This document shows, piece after piece, positions 29,336 to 37,769 of a DNA stretch of 64,000 nt. A program made the position numbers and the translations under genes. The notes under the pieces are model-generated. The model was not told where the DNA came from and searched no databases. It was given only the letters and a program-made list of their open reading frames with translations. Position 1 is the first letter of the stretch; the number at the start of each line of letters is the position of its first letter. This DNA comes from Allobacillus saliphilus. GTDB lineage: Bacteria > Bacillota > Bacilli > Bacillales > Alkalibacillaceae. Where the stretch lies: contig NZ_JAGSIE010000006.1 of assembly GCF_018138385.1 (NCBI RefSeq), forward strand, positions 62,001 through 126,000. Reading direction: 5' to 3'.

Positions 29336-30553
29336 ATGAAGTTTTTAGTACAGAAATTCGGTGGCACTTCCGTCCGAAATAAAGAAAGTCGAAAACATGC
29401 TATTCGACACATTGAGAAAGCAATTAATGAAGGATACAAAGTTGTCGTTGTCGTATCGGCAATGGGGAGAAAAGGTGAGCCTTATTCAACAGATACATTA
29501 TTAGAGCTCATTAATTATCCGAATACCCAGTTAACTTCCCGCGAAATTGATTTGCTCATGTCTACTGGTGAACTGATTTCATCCATCGTCATGTCAAATG
29601 AATTAAGAGAAAGTGGCTTAGTCGCCTCTGCTCTATCTGGTCCTCGGGCTGGAATATTAACGACTGACGATCATATGAATGCAAGAGTCAATAAAGTGGT
29701 ACCTGATGAGTTACTGAATTATTTCAAGAGTAACGATGTCATCGTGGTTGCAGGCTTTCAAGGGGAAGATGCGAACGGTGATATTACGACGCTGGGGCGT
29801 GGAGGATCAGATACTTCAGCCGTAGCACTTGGAGCTGCACTTGAAGCGGAGTTCGTCGATATTTTTACGGATGTAGATGGAATTAAAACAGCAGATCCAG
29901 GCATCGTTAAAAATGCGAAAACCTTAAAAGTGATGACATATAATGAAATTGTTCATCTAGCATATGAGGGAAGCAGGGTCATTCATCCCCGGGCTGTTGA
30001 AATTGCCATGCAAGAAAAAATTCAAGTACGCGTTCGTTCAACTTATTTGGAAGATGAAGGCACACTTGTTACGTTCAAGAAAACACAAGGTTTGGATAGG
30101 GGATTCAAAGATCAACTTGTCACCGGAATCGCCCATCAAGCCGGAATTACACAAATAAAAGTACGGACGAATACATCCAATTCCATGGAACTTCACGATC
30201 AGCTGTTGACTGAGTTAGCGACAGCTGGAGTTTCCGTTGACTTTTTTAATATTTTTTCAAAAGGGATTACGTTTACCGTGCCGAATGATAAGCTGAAGCG
30301 AACAACAGAGATTGTCGAACGGTTAGCGGTTAATTATGAGATCAATGAAAACTGTGCAAAAGTATCAGCAGTAGGAGCTGGCATTCAAGGGGTTCCTGGT
30401 GTGGCAGCAAAAGTCGTTTCAGCTCTTGCGAGACAACAAATTCAAATTCTTCAATCTGCAGACAGTCACACAACGATCTGGCTCCTCATTAAAGAAACAG
30501 ATCTTGAAAAAGCCGTGAATGCACTACATGACACATTTTTATTAAATACGTAA
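29336..30553 (+). CDS. dapG: Aspartokinase I, diaminopimelate-sensitive type
   Basis: 405 aa. First step from aspartate. KFGGTSV at 6-12, VVSAMGRKGEPYSTD, GRGGSDTSAVALGA and F-T-D-V-D-G-I, then two ACT domains at the C-terminus ending LQSADSHTTIWLLI. ATG 29336 follows GAGGTGG; an ATG at 29315 overlaps the asd stop and would add seven residues not seen in the family. Position between asd and dapA matches B. subtilis dapG, whose enzyme is inhibited by meso-diaminopimelate. Confidence 0.96.
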   Translation: MKFLVQKFGGTSVRNKESRKHAIRHIEKAINEGYKVVVVVSAMGRKGEPYSTDTLLELINYPNTQLTSREIDLLMSTGELISSIVMSNELRESGLVASALSGPRAGILTTDDHMNARVNKVVPDELLNYFKSNDVIVVAGFQGEDANGDITTLGRGGSDTSAVALGAALEAEFVDIFTDVDGIKTADPGIVKNAKTLKVMTYNEIVHLAYEGSRVIHPRAVEIAMQEKIQVRVRSTYLEDEGTLVTFKKTQGLDRGFKDQLVTGIAHQAGITQIKVRTNTSNSMELHDQLLTELATAGVSVDFFNIFSKGITFTVPNDKLKRTTEIVERLAVNYEINENCAKVSAVGAGIQGVPGVAAKVVSALARQQIQILQSADSHTTIWLLIKETDLEKAVNALHDTFLLNT

Positions 30554-30570
30554 GAGAGGGTCGATTGAAA

Positions 30571-31437
30571 ATGAATTTTGGAAATGTACTAACAGCTATG
30601 GTTACTCCTTTCAATGAATCGAATAAGTTGGACTTAGAGAAAACGGAACAGCTTGTGGAGTATCTTATTGAAAATGGTTCAGACGGTCTCGTTGTCGGTG
30701 GTACTACAGGTGAATGGCCTACATTGACAGAAGAGGAAAAACTTCAACTTTTTGAGCAGGTTGTAAAAGTTGTAAACGGACGCGCAAAAGTCATTGCTGG
30801 GACGGGTACCAACAGTACAGAGAGCTCTATTGCCATAACGAAAAAAGCCTCTAAAACGGGTGTCGATGGAATTATGCTTGTGACACCTTATTACAACAAG
30901 CCAAGCCAAGAAGGATTGTATCAGCATTTCAAAGCAATTGCTGAAGCGACGACATTACCGATTATGCTTTATAACATTCCAGGACGTTCTGTAGTTGATA
31001 TGTCGACAGAAACGACGATTAGGCTTTCCCAAATTGATAATGTTGTTTGTACGAAAGATGCAACAGGTGATTTGGATCGAATGAGTGAAATTATTGAGCA
31101 AACGGACGATGATTTCAGCTTATATTGTGGTGACGATGGGTTGACGTTACCATCGCTTGCTGTTGGTTCAGCAGGTGTCGTTTCTGTTGCTTCGCATGTG
31201 ATTGGAAACGAAATGCAAGAAATGGTGTCGGCTTACCAGCAAGGAAACGTTAAAGAAGCGGGCAATCTGCACCGTCAATTGCTGCCGAAAATGAAAGCTT
31301 GTTTTATGGCTCCTTCACCAGCACCTGTGAAAGCAGCTTTAAACAAGAAAGGCATAGACGTTGGTTCGGTACGACTGCCATTATTACCGTTAACTGATGA
31401 AGAAGAACAAACATTAAGTAAAATTCTTGAACTATAA
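30571..31437 (+). CDS. dapA: 4-hydroxy-tetrahydrodipicolinate synthase
   Basis: 288 aa. Condenses pyruvate with aspartate semialdehyde; the product feeds both DAP/lysine and, through DpaAB, dipicolinate. TIM barrel with GGTTGEWPTLTEEE, AGTGTNST, the Tyr in VTPYYNKPSQEG and LYNIPGR, and the Schiff-base Lys162 in C-T-K-D-A-T-G-D. ATG 30571 gives the family start MNFGN; a TTG two codons earlier is only 4 nt from GAGAGGG. Last gene of asd-dapG-dapA; a terminator follows. Confidence 0.97.
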   Translation: MNFGNVLTAMVTPFNESNKLDLEKTEQLVEYLIENGSDGLVVGGTTGEWPTLTEEEKLQLFEQVVKVVNGRAKVIAGTGTNSTESSIAITKKASKTGVDGIMLVTPYYNKPSQEGLYQHFKAIAEATTLPIMLYNIPGRSVVDMSTETTIRLSQIDNVVCTKDATGDLDRMSEIIEQTDDDFSLYCGDDGLTLPSLAVGSAGVVSVASHVIGNEMQEMVSAYQQGNVKEAGNLHRQLLPKMKACFMAPSPAPVKAALNKKGIDVGSVRLPLLPLTDEEEQTLSKILEL

Positions 31438-31442
31438 TTTTT

Positions 31443-31477
31443 AAAATCCTGCAGGTATGACCTGTGGGATTTTTTTA
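31443..31477 (+). terminator. Intrinsic terminator after dapA
   Basis: AAATCCTGCAGG pairs with CCTGTGGGATTT across a 6-nt loop with a small internal mismatch, followed by a T-run. Confidence 0.85.
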
Positions 31478-31552
31478 TGTCATCCGAGCACTGTTACAAG
31501 AAGTATGAATCAAAATTTTTCGTACACACTACCGAATAAAGGTGGTGTATAT

Positions 31553-32290
31553 ATGAGCGAGCAAGAACATAAAAACAATGAAGCGCAACCCGAACAGCCA
31601 GATGGGGATGGTCCTGAACAGTCGTTAGTTGAAAAGATTAAACAATTAGGACAAACGAATGTTCCGTCAGCACCAGATTCCAATATTCATATTTTACCGA
31701 TTATTGGACAAATCGAGGGGCATCTTCAACTCCCTTCCAAAAACAAAACAACTAAATATGAACATGTGTTACCACAACTTGTTGCCATTGAACAAAATCC
31801 GAAAATCGAAGGTGTCATCTTATTATTGAATACTGTTGGTGGTGATGTGGAGGCAGGTTTGGCCTTGTCTGAAATGGTAGCCAGCTTATCTAAGCCAACC
31901 GTTTCTATTGTATTAGGCGGAGGGCATAGCATTGGTGTACCCATCGCAACGAGTGCTGACTATTCATTTATCACTGAAACAGCAACGATGACGATTCACC
32001 CCATTCGATTGACAGGTTTAGTCATTGGTGTACCTCAGACATTTGAATACTTAGACAAAATGCAAGACAGAGTCATCCGTTTTGTAACAAATCATTCCAA
32101 TGTTGATGAAGAAAAATTTAAAGAACTAATGTTTGAAAAAGGAAATTTAACAAGGGATATAGGAACAAATGTCATTGGGGAAGATGCGGTGAAATATGGA
32201 TTGATCGATGCAGTCGGTGGTGTCAGTCAAGCTATTCAAAAGCTCAATGAACTGATTGATAAGAAGAAAGAAGGTCAGGTGATTCAATGA
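31553..32290 (+). CDS. tepA: ClpP-like translocation-enhancing/germination protease TepA
   Basis: 245 aa, the same length as B. subtilis TepA (YmfB). Cytoplasmic ClpP-fold serine protease. The catalytic Ser region is [18 protein letters not shown], with [18 protein letters not shown] before it and [20 protein letters not shown] after. In Bacilli it was first linked to protein translocation and later to degradation of small acid-soluble spore proteins. ATG 31553 follows AAAGGTGG. RNase J2 gene rnjB, found just before tepA in B. subtilis, is missing at this locus. Confidence 0.94.
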   Translation: MSEQEHKNNEAQPEQPDGDGPEQSLVEKIKQLGQTNVPSAPDSNIHILPIIGQIEGHLQLPSKNKTTKYEHVLPQLVAIEQNPKIEGVILLLNTVGGDVEAGLALSEMVASLSKPTVSIVLGGGHSIGVPIATSADYSFITETATMTIHPIRLTGLVIGVPQTFEYLDKMQDRVIRFVTNHSNVDEEKFKELMFEKGNLTRDIGTNVIGEDAVKYGLIDAVGGVSQAIQKLNELIDKKKEGQVIQ

Positions 32291-32493
32291 TCCATTATAC
32301 ACCTCTAACCTATGAAGAAATTTTTGAGGAAGAGAAAAATGAACAAACTCAATGGGTATCGATGAACCATATGATGGTAAGAGTAAGAAAGAAAGCTGAT
32401 TTATCAGGTTATGAAATCGATCAAATGATATCAACCGATCCTAACGATTATTTAAATCAACAGTTGATGCCAGGAACAAATTTCTATTTGTAA
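32287..32493 (+). CDS. ylzJ: YlzJ-like small protein
   Basis: 68 aa. Recognised by start [13 protein letters not shown], size and position between tepA and spoIIIE, as B. subtilis ylzJ. Overlaps the tepA stop (ATGA), so it is coupled to it. No known function; acidic N-terminal half. Confidence 0.8.
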   Translation: MIHYTPLTYEEIFEEEKNEQTQWVSMNHMMVRVRKKADLSGYEIDQMISTDPNDYLNQQLMPGTNFYL

Positions 32494-32524
32494 CTTATCA
32501 ACCACTTTTAACACTTCGAGAGTG

Positions 32525-32533
32525 TGATATAAT
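32525..32533 (+). promoter_or_regulatory. Extended -10 promoter element before spoIIIE
   Basis: TGA-TATAAT (32525-32533), an extended -10, about 60 nt before the GTG start. The -35 region (around 32505-32510) is poor. Confidence 0.45.
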
Positions 32534-32593
32534 GAATAGACTACGAAGCAGCCATACTTGGCTGCTTTACTGATTTATTTCGAGGTGAAGAAA

Positions 32594-34861
32594 GTGGCAA
32601 AAAAGAAAAAGAGAAATAGAAGAAAAAATAATCGGAAGTCGAATCTGTATTTTGAACTGATTGGACTGGCGTTCATCCTATTTGCCATTTTTTCAAGTGG
32701 GATTCCAATGATTTCAAGCGGAGTGATTCCGCATGTTTTAGTAACGTTACTCCAATGGTTATTTGGCTTTTGGTATATAGTAATTAGCGGATTTATCTTC
32801 TTTATAGGAATCTATCTATTAATTAAACGAAAATGGCCGGATTTTAAATCAATTCGCTGGATGGGTTTTTATCTATTATTTGCTTCGTTATTGTTATTTA
32901 CACACGTACAAACATTTGAAACGATTGTACAAGCAACGACCCAAAATATATTTGGGTTAACATGGGACTATTATGAAGCTTATCAAAACGGAGAAGTAGA
33001 TTATTCAGCAATTGGTGCGGGTATGACAGGTGCGTTGTTATTCGTAGGCAGTTTTTATTTATTATCTGGTGTCGGTTCGAAAGTTGTTGCAACATTTGCG
33101 ATTATTTTTGGAATCATTATGCTGACAGAGAAGTCAATTATTGATGTCATCAAAGGGTTTTTCGGAAAAGTACAAGCTCGATTTGCCAGTATCCGCGATA
33201 AACGAGCCGAGCGTAAGGAAGCCGCCGAGAAGGAAAAAGAAGAAAAACTAGAAATCGAAAATTCATATGAAATGACGGAATCTGAATCAACTCCAGTCAT
33301 TGAAGACTTCCAGTCAGTAGAACCCGAAAATGTTGAACCTGAGTCTATGGAAATCGAGACGAATGAGTGGACGGAAAATGTAGAAGAGCTTCCTGAAGAG
33401 GGAGAGGAAGTGATGGCTTTAACAGAGGTAGAGAATGAGTCGTACCGTTTACCATCCCTTCAGCTACTTGCAAGTCCAGTCAATCATTCTCAGCAACAGG
33501 AGAAATCGCAAATTCAATCCACAGTAAGAAAGCTTGAACAAACGTTTCATAGCTTTGGTGTTAAAGCTAGAGTTTCAAAAGTGCATGTAGGGCCAGCAGT
33601 TACGAAATATGAAGTTAATCCTGATATCGGGGTGAAAGTAAGTAAAATTGTCAATTTACACGATGACTTGGCACTTGCCCTTGCTGCGCGCGATATACGT
33701 ATTGAGGCACCGATACCAGGGAAGTCAGCGATTGGTATTGAAGTGCCGAACTCAGAGGTTGCTCAAGTATCGCTTCGTGAAGTAATGCAACCACAAATGA
33801 AACCTGAATCCAAGCTGCTCTTTGGCTTAGGTCGAGATATTGCTGGTGAATCCATTGCTTCTGAGTTGAATAAAATGCCTCACTTACTGATTGCCGGTGC
33901 AACAGGAAGCGGTAAAAGTGTTTGTGTCAATGGTATTATTACGAGCATTTTACTACGGGCAAAACCACATGAAGTGAAGATGATGATGATTGATCCAAAA
34001 AAAGTGGAGTTGAATGTGTATAATGGCATTCCACATCTATTGGCTCCTGTAGTAACGGATCCTAAAAAAGCATCTAAAGCATTGAAAAAAATCGTCTCTG
34101 AAATGGAAAGAAGATATGATTTGTTTTCGGAGACAGCAACGAGGAATATTGAAGGATACAATGAACATGTCGACCGAGTGAATGAAGAAGAAGGCGAAAA
34201 CCATCCTCACCTTCCGTATATCGTTGTATTAATTGATGAGTTGGCGGATTTAATGATGGTTGCTTCGAATGAAGTAGAAGATGCGATCACACGATTAGCT
34301 CAAATGGCAAGGGCTGCAGGAATTCATCTAATTATCGCAACACAGCGCCCGTCAGTGGATGTCATTACAGGAGTAATCAAAGCAAATATTCCATCGCGAA
34401 TTGCTTTTAGTGTCTCCTCAGCTACAGACTCTCGTACGATTTTAGATGGGAATGGTGCTGAGAAGTTGCTTGGTAAAGGGGATATGCTTTTCTTGCCTGT
34501 CGGTGCGTCCAAGCCTACAAGAATTCAAGGGGCATTCTTGTCCGATGAGGAAGTCGAACGTGTTGTTGACCATTGTATTGCACAACAGAAAGCACAATAT
34601 CAGGAAGAGATGATTCCTGAGGAAACGTCAACAGATATGGAAGAAGTAGATGATGATCTGTACGACGATGCTGTCCAGTTAATCATTGAAATGCAAAGTG
34701 CCAGTGTTTCGATGCTTCAACGTAAATTCAGAGTAGGCTATACGAGAGCTGCGAGACTGATCGATGCCATGGAAGAAAGAGGAATTGTCGGTCCATATGA
34801 AGGAAGTAAACCAAGGAAAGTACTGGTCAGCCAACAGCCTGAAGAAACATCGATGCAATAA
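32594..34861 (+). CDS. spoIIIE: DNA translocase SpoIIIE (FtsK family)
   Basis: 755 aa. Pumps the chromosome into the forespore through the sporulation septum. Four membrane spans in the first 150 residues, an acidic linker (about 190-290), the beta domain, the RecA-like motor with Walker [14 protein letters not shown] (about 434) and Walker [12 protein letters not shown], and a winged-helix gamma domain (about 690-745, [18 protein letters not shown]) that reads SRS-type polarity sequences. GTG 32594 follows GAGGTGA and gives the family start with a K-rich MAKKKKRN. The tepA-ylzJ-spoIIIE order supports SpoIIIE rather than SftA. Confidence 0.96.
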   Translation: MAKKKKRNRRKNNRKSNLYFELIGLAFILFAIFSSGIPMISSGVIPHVLVTLLQWLFGFWYIVISGFIFFIGIYLLIKRKWPDFKSIRWMGFYLLFASLLLFTHVQTFETIVQATTQNIFGLTWDYYEAYQNGEVDYSAIGAGMTGALLFVGSFYLLSGVGSKVVATFAIIFGIIMLTEKSIIDVIKGFFGKVQARFASIRDKRAERKEAAEKEKEEKLEIENSYEMTESESTPVIEDFQSVEPENVEPESMEIETNEWTENVEELPEEGEEVMALTEVENESYRLPSLQLLASPVNHSQQQEKSQIQSTVRKLEQTFHSFGVKARVSKVHVGPAVTKYEVNPDIGVKVSKIVNLHDDLALALAARDIRIEAPIPGKSAIGIEVPNSEVAQVSLREVMQPQMKPESKLLFGLGRDIAGESIASELNKMPHLLIAGATGSGKSVCVNGIITSILLRAKPHEVKMMMIDPKKVELNVYNGIPHLLAPVVTDPKKASKALKKIVSEMERRYDLFSETATRNIEGYNEHVDRVNEEEGENHPHLPYIVVLIDELADLMMVASNEVEDAITRLAQMARAAGIHLIIATQRPSVDVITGVIKANIPSRIAFSVSSATDSRTILDGNGAEKLLGKGDMLFLPVGASKPTRIQGAFLSDEEVERVVDHCIAQQKAQYQEEMIPEETSTDMEEVDDDLYDDAVQLIIEMQSASVSMLQRKFRVGYTRAARLIDAMEERGIVGPYEGSKPRKVLVSQQPEETSMQ

Positions 34862-34867
34862 GACTTA

Positions 34868-34902
34868 TAAAACTAGTCAAGAATGTCTTGACTAGTTTTT
34901 TC
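34868..34902 (+). terminator. Intrinsic terminator after spoIIIE
   Basis: AAACTAGTCAAGA (34870-34882) and TCTTGACTAGTTT (34886-34898), 13-bp perfect stem, 3-nt loop, then T-run. Confidence 0.92.
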
Positions 34903-34984
34903 GTGGCTTAAAATATTTGTTAGGTTAAATACACAACATAGCTTAGGTTTCGATGACGGTCGTTGGTGGCAGACGTTCTTAAAG

Positions 34985-35173
34985 CTTCAGTGTTAAACAG
35001 GCTGTCTTCAGTGTTTAATCGAGAGGCTTCAGGGTTAATTTGCGGTGACTCAGGGTTTTTCAGTGAGGGTTCAGGGTTAATTTGAAGACCTTCAGTGTTT
35101 AATCGAGAGACTTCAGGGTTAATTCACGAATCTTCAGGGTTAATCCGCAAACCTTCAGTATACGTTCTTCATC
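34985..35173. repeat. Intergenic tandem array A, 21-bp period, nine units
   Basis: Units start at 34985, 35006, 35027, 35048, 35069, 35090, 35111, 35132 and 35153, exactly 21 bp apart. The shared core is CTTCAGGGTTAAT (some units CTTCAGTGTTTAAT); the remaining 7-8 bp vary. Stop codons interrupt all six frames across the array, so it does not encode a repeat protein despite the multiple-of-three period. Confidence 0.9.
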
Positions 35174-35201
35174 ATATCATCAGCTTCTTGTCTTACATAA
35201 A

Positions 35202-35249
35202 AAAACAGCATCAACCGAACTTAAAAGACTACTCGGTTGATGCTGTTTT
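35202..35249. terminator. Strong bidirectional hairpin terminator with no adjacent gene
   Basis: AAAACAGCATCAACCGA (35202-35218) and TCGGTTGATGCTGTTTT (35233-35249), a 17-bp perfect stem with a 14-nt loop and A/T tracts on both sides. No gene ends nearby: spoIIIE has its own terminator 300 nt upstream, and the next gene is on the same strand downstream. Confidence 0.8.
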
Positions 35250-35312
35250 GTATTCATTTACTAACTGATGCGAATCTTTTTTATTGTTTCATCCAATTTC
35301 ACAGAATAGTCA

Positions 35313-35343
35313 TTGACTCTCACGTTACGGGATACTTTATAGT
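35313..35343 (+). promoter_or_regulatory. MerR-type promoter with 19-bp spacer and operator dyad
   Basis: TTGACT (35313-35318), 19-nt spacer, TATAGT (35338-35343). The spacer contains an imperfect dyad around ACGTTACGG (TCTCACGT against TATCCCGT, 6 of 8 positions). A 19-20 bp spacer is the hallmark of promoters activated by DNA untwisting by MerR-family proteins, so the gene downstream probably controls itself. Confidence 0.7.
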
Positions 35344-35367
35344 TACTGATGAAAGGAGAAATTCAAA

Positions 35368-36096
35368 ATGAAAGTGAAAGAAGTTGCTGATTTAGTGGGC
35401 ATTAGTGTGCGCACCCTTCATCATTATGATGAAATTGGTTTGTTGATTCCTGAAGATACGACTGAAGCGGGTTATCGAGTGTATTCTGAGAAGAATCTTG
35501 AGGACCTACAGCAGATTTTATTTTTTAAAGAGCTCGGTTTCAACTTGAAAAAAATTAAAGAAATCATGGATAGTCCAATTTTTGATCGCCAAGAGGCATT
35601 ACGTATGCAACATCAGATGCTTTTAGAAAAAAGAAAACGACTCAACAAGATGATAGCAACGATTGAAAAGACAATAAAACATTCGCAAGGAGAGATCTCA
35701 ATGTCAAGTGAGGAAAAATTTGAAGGCTTTGACTTTAATCAAAACCCATACGAAAAAGAGGCAAGAGAAAAATGGGGTGACAAAGCAGTTGATCAAGCAA
35801 ATGAAAAAACAAAAAATATGACTACGTTTGAACAAGAACGATTTAACGATATTTTTCGTCGTCTCGCCGACATTCGTCATTTATCACCCGAATCAGAAAA
35901 AGCACAAGCAATGATCCAAGAATGGTATCAATACTTGAATAAAATAGGGAACTATTCGCTTGAGGCATTCAAAGGCTTAGGAGAAATGTATGTGAATGAT
36001 GAGCGCTTTACGAAAAACATCGATCAATTCGGTGAAGGTTTAGCCCAATTCATGTGTGCTGCGATGAGCGTTTATACAGACCGAAATAAAAAATAA
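35368..36096 (+). CDS. MerR-family regulator with TipAS-like effector domain
   Basis: 242 aa. N-terminal MerR winged helix (1-70: MKVKEVADLVGISVRTLHHYDEIGLL, Y-R-V-Y-S), a dimerising coiled coil (about 75-110), and a C-terminal antibiotic-sensing TipAS-type domain (about 115-240) with conserved aromatic and acidic residues. The architecture is that of Mta and TipAL, which sense drugs and activate multidrug transporters. Ribosome binding site GAAAGGAG. No transporter gene is adjacent, so its targets other than itself are unknown. It sits between two repeat-array spacers where B. subtilis has other genes, which suggests insertion or local replacement. Confidence 0.85.
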   Translation: MKVKEVADLVGISVRTLHHYDEIGLLIPEDTTEAGYRVYSEKNLEDLQQILFFKELGFNLKKIKEIMDSPIFDRQEALRMQHQMLLEKRKRLNKMIATIEKTIKHSQGEISMSSEEKFEGFDFNQNPYEKEAREKWGDKAVDQANEKTKNMTTFEQERFNDIFRRLADIRHLSPESEKAQAMIQEWYQYLNKIGNYSLEAFKGLGEMYVNDERFTKNIDQFGEGLAQFMCAAMSVYTDRNKK

Positions 36097-36120
36097 AATA
36101 GTGTTGATTCTTAATTGCCA

Positions 36121-36155
36121 AGAAATAAAAGAACTTTCACTAAAACCGCACACGT
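36121..36155 (+). repeat. Fragment of the 412-bp element
   Basis: Aligns with 14525-14560 with one gap and two mismatches; the last 18 bases (CACTAAAACCGCACACGT) are identical. Confidence 0.75.
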
Positions 36156-36192
36156 ACTACTATGGTTAAAGCGTTCCGACGTTAAACCATGG

Positions 36193-36297
36193 AGCCGTCG
36201 AAAAACCGGGTGAAGCCGCCGAAAACCCAAGTGAAGCCGCCGAAAAATCAAGCGAAGCCGCCGAAAACCCAAGCGAAGCCGCCGATAAAATGGTGGA
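36193..36297. repeat. Intergenic tandem array B, 21-bp period, five units
   Basis: Units start at 36193, 36214, 36235, 36256 and 36277, exactly 21 bp apart. The core is AGCCGCCGAAAA followed by a variable CC(C/G)(A/G)-type linker ending GTGA or GCGA. Degenerate partial units flank both sides. Read on the minus strand it gives a heptapeptide FRRLxxx. Confidence 0.9.
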
Positions 36298-36427
36298 GAA
36301 ATCGATAAAGAATCAACAACGGACTTCAACAAAAAAATAATTGATTAAAAAAACATAACTAGCCTTACCATTAAATTGCTTTCGGCGAAATATACGTCAC
36401 AAATCCTTTGCAAATCGCCCGTGTAGT

Positions 36428-36445
36428 ATGAAACGATTGTTTCAT
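36428..36445. promoter_or_regulatory. Candidate operator before ymfF
   Basis: ATGAAAC (36428-36434), GATT, GTTTCAT (36439-36445), a perfect 7-bp inverted repeat 38 nt before the ymfF start. No convincing -35/-10 pair is associated; a TATAGG lies just after it (36452). Confidence 0.4.
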
Positions 36446-36482
36446 GTAAACTATAGGGTATGAAGGATAAAGGAGGATGTAT

Positions 36483-37769
36483 ATGTCGCAAGTAACAGAA
36501 CAAACCATTCAAAAAGACGATTATTCACTTCATTTAATTGATACGAAAAAATTTAAAACAAATACGATTGCATTGAAATTCACACGTCCACTGAAGCGTG
36601 AGAACATTACAGAGCGTGCACTGCTTCCGTTCGTGTTACAAAAAGGTTCAGAGAAGTATCCGACAGAACGAGCATTACGACAACAACTCGATGAGTTATA
36701 CGGAGCGAAATTCAGTATTTATGGAGGCAAAAAAGGCGAGAATCATATTTTAACGTTTATATTGGATATACCGAATGAAAAATTCATTAAAGATGAAGAA
36801 ACGCTTACAAAGGAAGGACTTCAATTTTTGAGTGAGGTACTTACGAAGCCTAAAGCTAAAAATCAGGCTTTTGATGAGACACTAGTTGAGAAAGAGAAGG
36901 ACACCTTAAAGAGTAAAATTCAATCAATTATTGATGAAAAAATGCAATACGCCAATATGCGTTTGATTGATGAAATGTGTGAAGATGAAGCATTCGGAAT
37001 CCACGCGCATGGCTATTTGGATGACCTACCACAATTAGATGGCAAAAGCTTATACGAGGCATACCAACAGATGATCACTGAAGATCGTTTGGATGTTTAT
37101 GTAGTCGGTGATTTTGACAACGACCAAATGGAAAAAGATATTGAAGAAAACCTTACGTTTTCAAGAAATCCACAAACATCCATTTATCGTTCAGAATCAA
37201 TCTTGCCGAAAAAAGTAGAAACCATTACTGAAAAGCAAAAGATCCAACAAGCAAAACTTCATATGGGCTTCCGCACAGGTGTGCAATTTTCTGACGACAA
37301 TTTCCCTGCTCTTCAAGTATTTAATGGGATATTCGGTGGTTATCCTCACTCTAAGTTATTTTTAAATGTTCGAGAAAAACATTCATTGGCTTATTATGCT
37401 GCATCTCGGTTTGAAAGCAATAAAGGGCTGTTGTTTGTTTTCAGTGGTATTGCACCTGATAAGTATGACCAAGCGAGAGAGATTATTGAAGCACAACACC
37501 AGGCAATTAATGATGGTGAAATAACAGACAAAGAGATTGATCAAACGAAAAAAGCAATCACGAATCAGCTGAAAGAAACATTGGATCGTTCAACTGGAAT
37601 CATCGAATTGTTTCATCAACAAGTGATTGGTGGAAAATCTGAAGATCCTCAAGCAATCGCTAAAGCCATTCAATCGGTAACAAAAGAAGACGTTATTGCT
37701 GTTTCAAAACAAATCCAACTAGACACGGTTTACTTTTTGACTGCTGAGAATGGAGGGGAAGAAGCATGA
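36483..37769 (+). CDS. ymfF: M16-like protein YmfF, apparently non-catalytic, EF-P modification-associated
   Basis: 428 aa. M16 fold (R-A-L-L-P-F-V-L-Q-K-G early; GIFGGYPHSKLFLNVREKHSLAYYAASR late) but no HxxEH zinc motif where active members have it, so it is probably the non-catalytic partner of YmfH. Genetic work in B. subtilis ties ymfI and several neighbours to the 5-aminopentanol modification of elongation factor P, and family names now reflect that. ATG 36483 follows GGAGG by 6 nt. Overlaps ymfH by 4 nt. Confidence 0.9.
   Translation: MSQVTEQTIQKDDYSLHLIDTKKFKTNTIALKFTRPLKRENITERALLPFVLQKGSEKYPTERALRQQLDELYGAKFSIYGGKKGENHILTFILDIPNEKFIKDEETLTKEGLQFLSEVLTKPKAKNQAFDETLVEKEKDTLKSKIQSIIDEKMQYANMRLIDEMCEDEAFGIHAHGYLDDLPQLDGKSLYEAYQQMITEDRLDVYVVGDFDNDQMEKDIEENLTFSRNPQTSIYRSESILPKKVETITEKQKIQQAKLHMGFRTGVQFSDDNFPALQVFNGIFGGYPHSKLFLNVREKHSLAYYAASRFESNKGLLFVFSGIAPDKYDQAREIIEAQHQAINDGEITDKEIDQTKKAITNQLKETLDRSTGIIELFHQQVIGGKSEDPQAIAKAIQSVTKEDVIAVSKQIQLDTVYFLTAENGGEEA

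Larger units (their letters stand above)
34862..35367. other. 506-bp spacer between spoIIIE and the MerR gene
   Basis: Holds the spoIIIE terminator, a 21-bp-period tandem array (34985-35173), a second perfect hairpin (35202-35249) and the MerR-type promoter (35313-35343). No open frame crosses the array. B. subtilis has ymfC and ymfD in this region; they are absent here. Confidence 0.7.
36097..36482. other. 386-bp spacer between the MerR gene and ymfF
   Basis: Contains a 35-nt fragment of the 14.4 kb element (36121-36155), a 21-bp-period array (36193-36297) and an inverted repeat before ymfF (36428-36445). The minus-strand open frame across the array is low-complexity and is not called as a gene. 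Confidence 0.7.

Noticed and set aside
36111-36332. 73-codon minus-strand frame of FRRLxxx repeats
   Set aside because: It is a reading of the 21-bp array, with no ribosome binding site or family, and it crosses the repeat boundaries.
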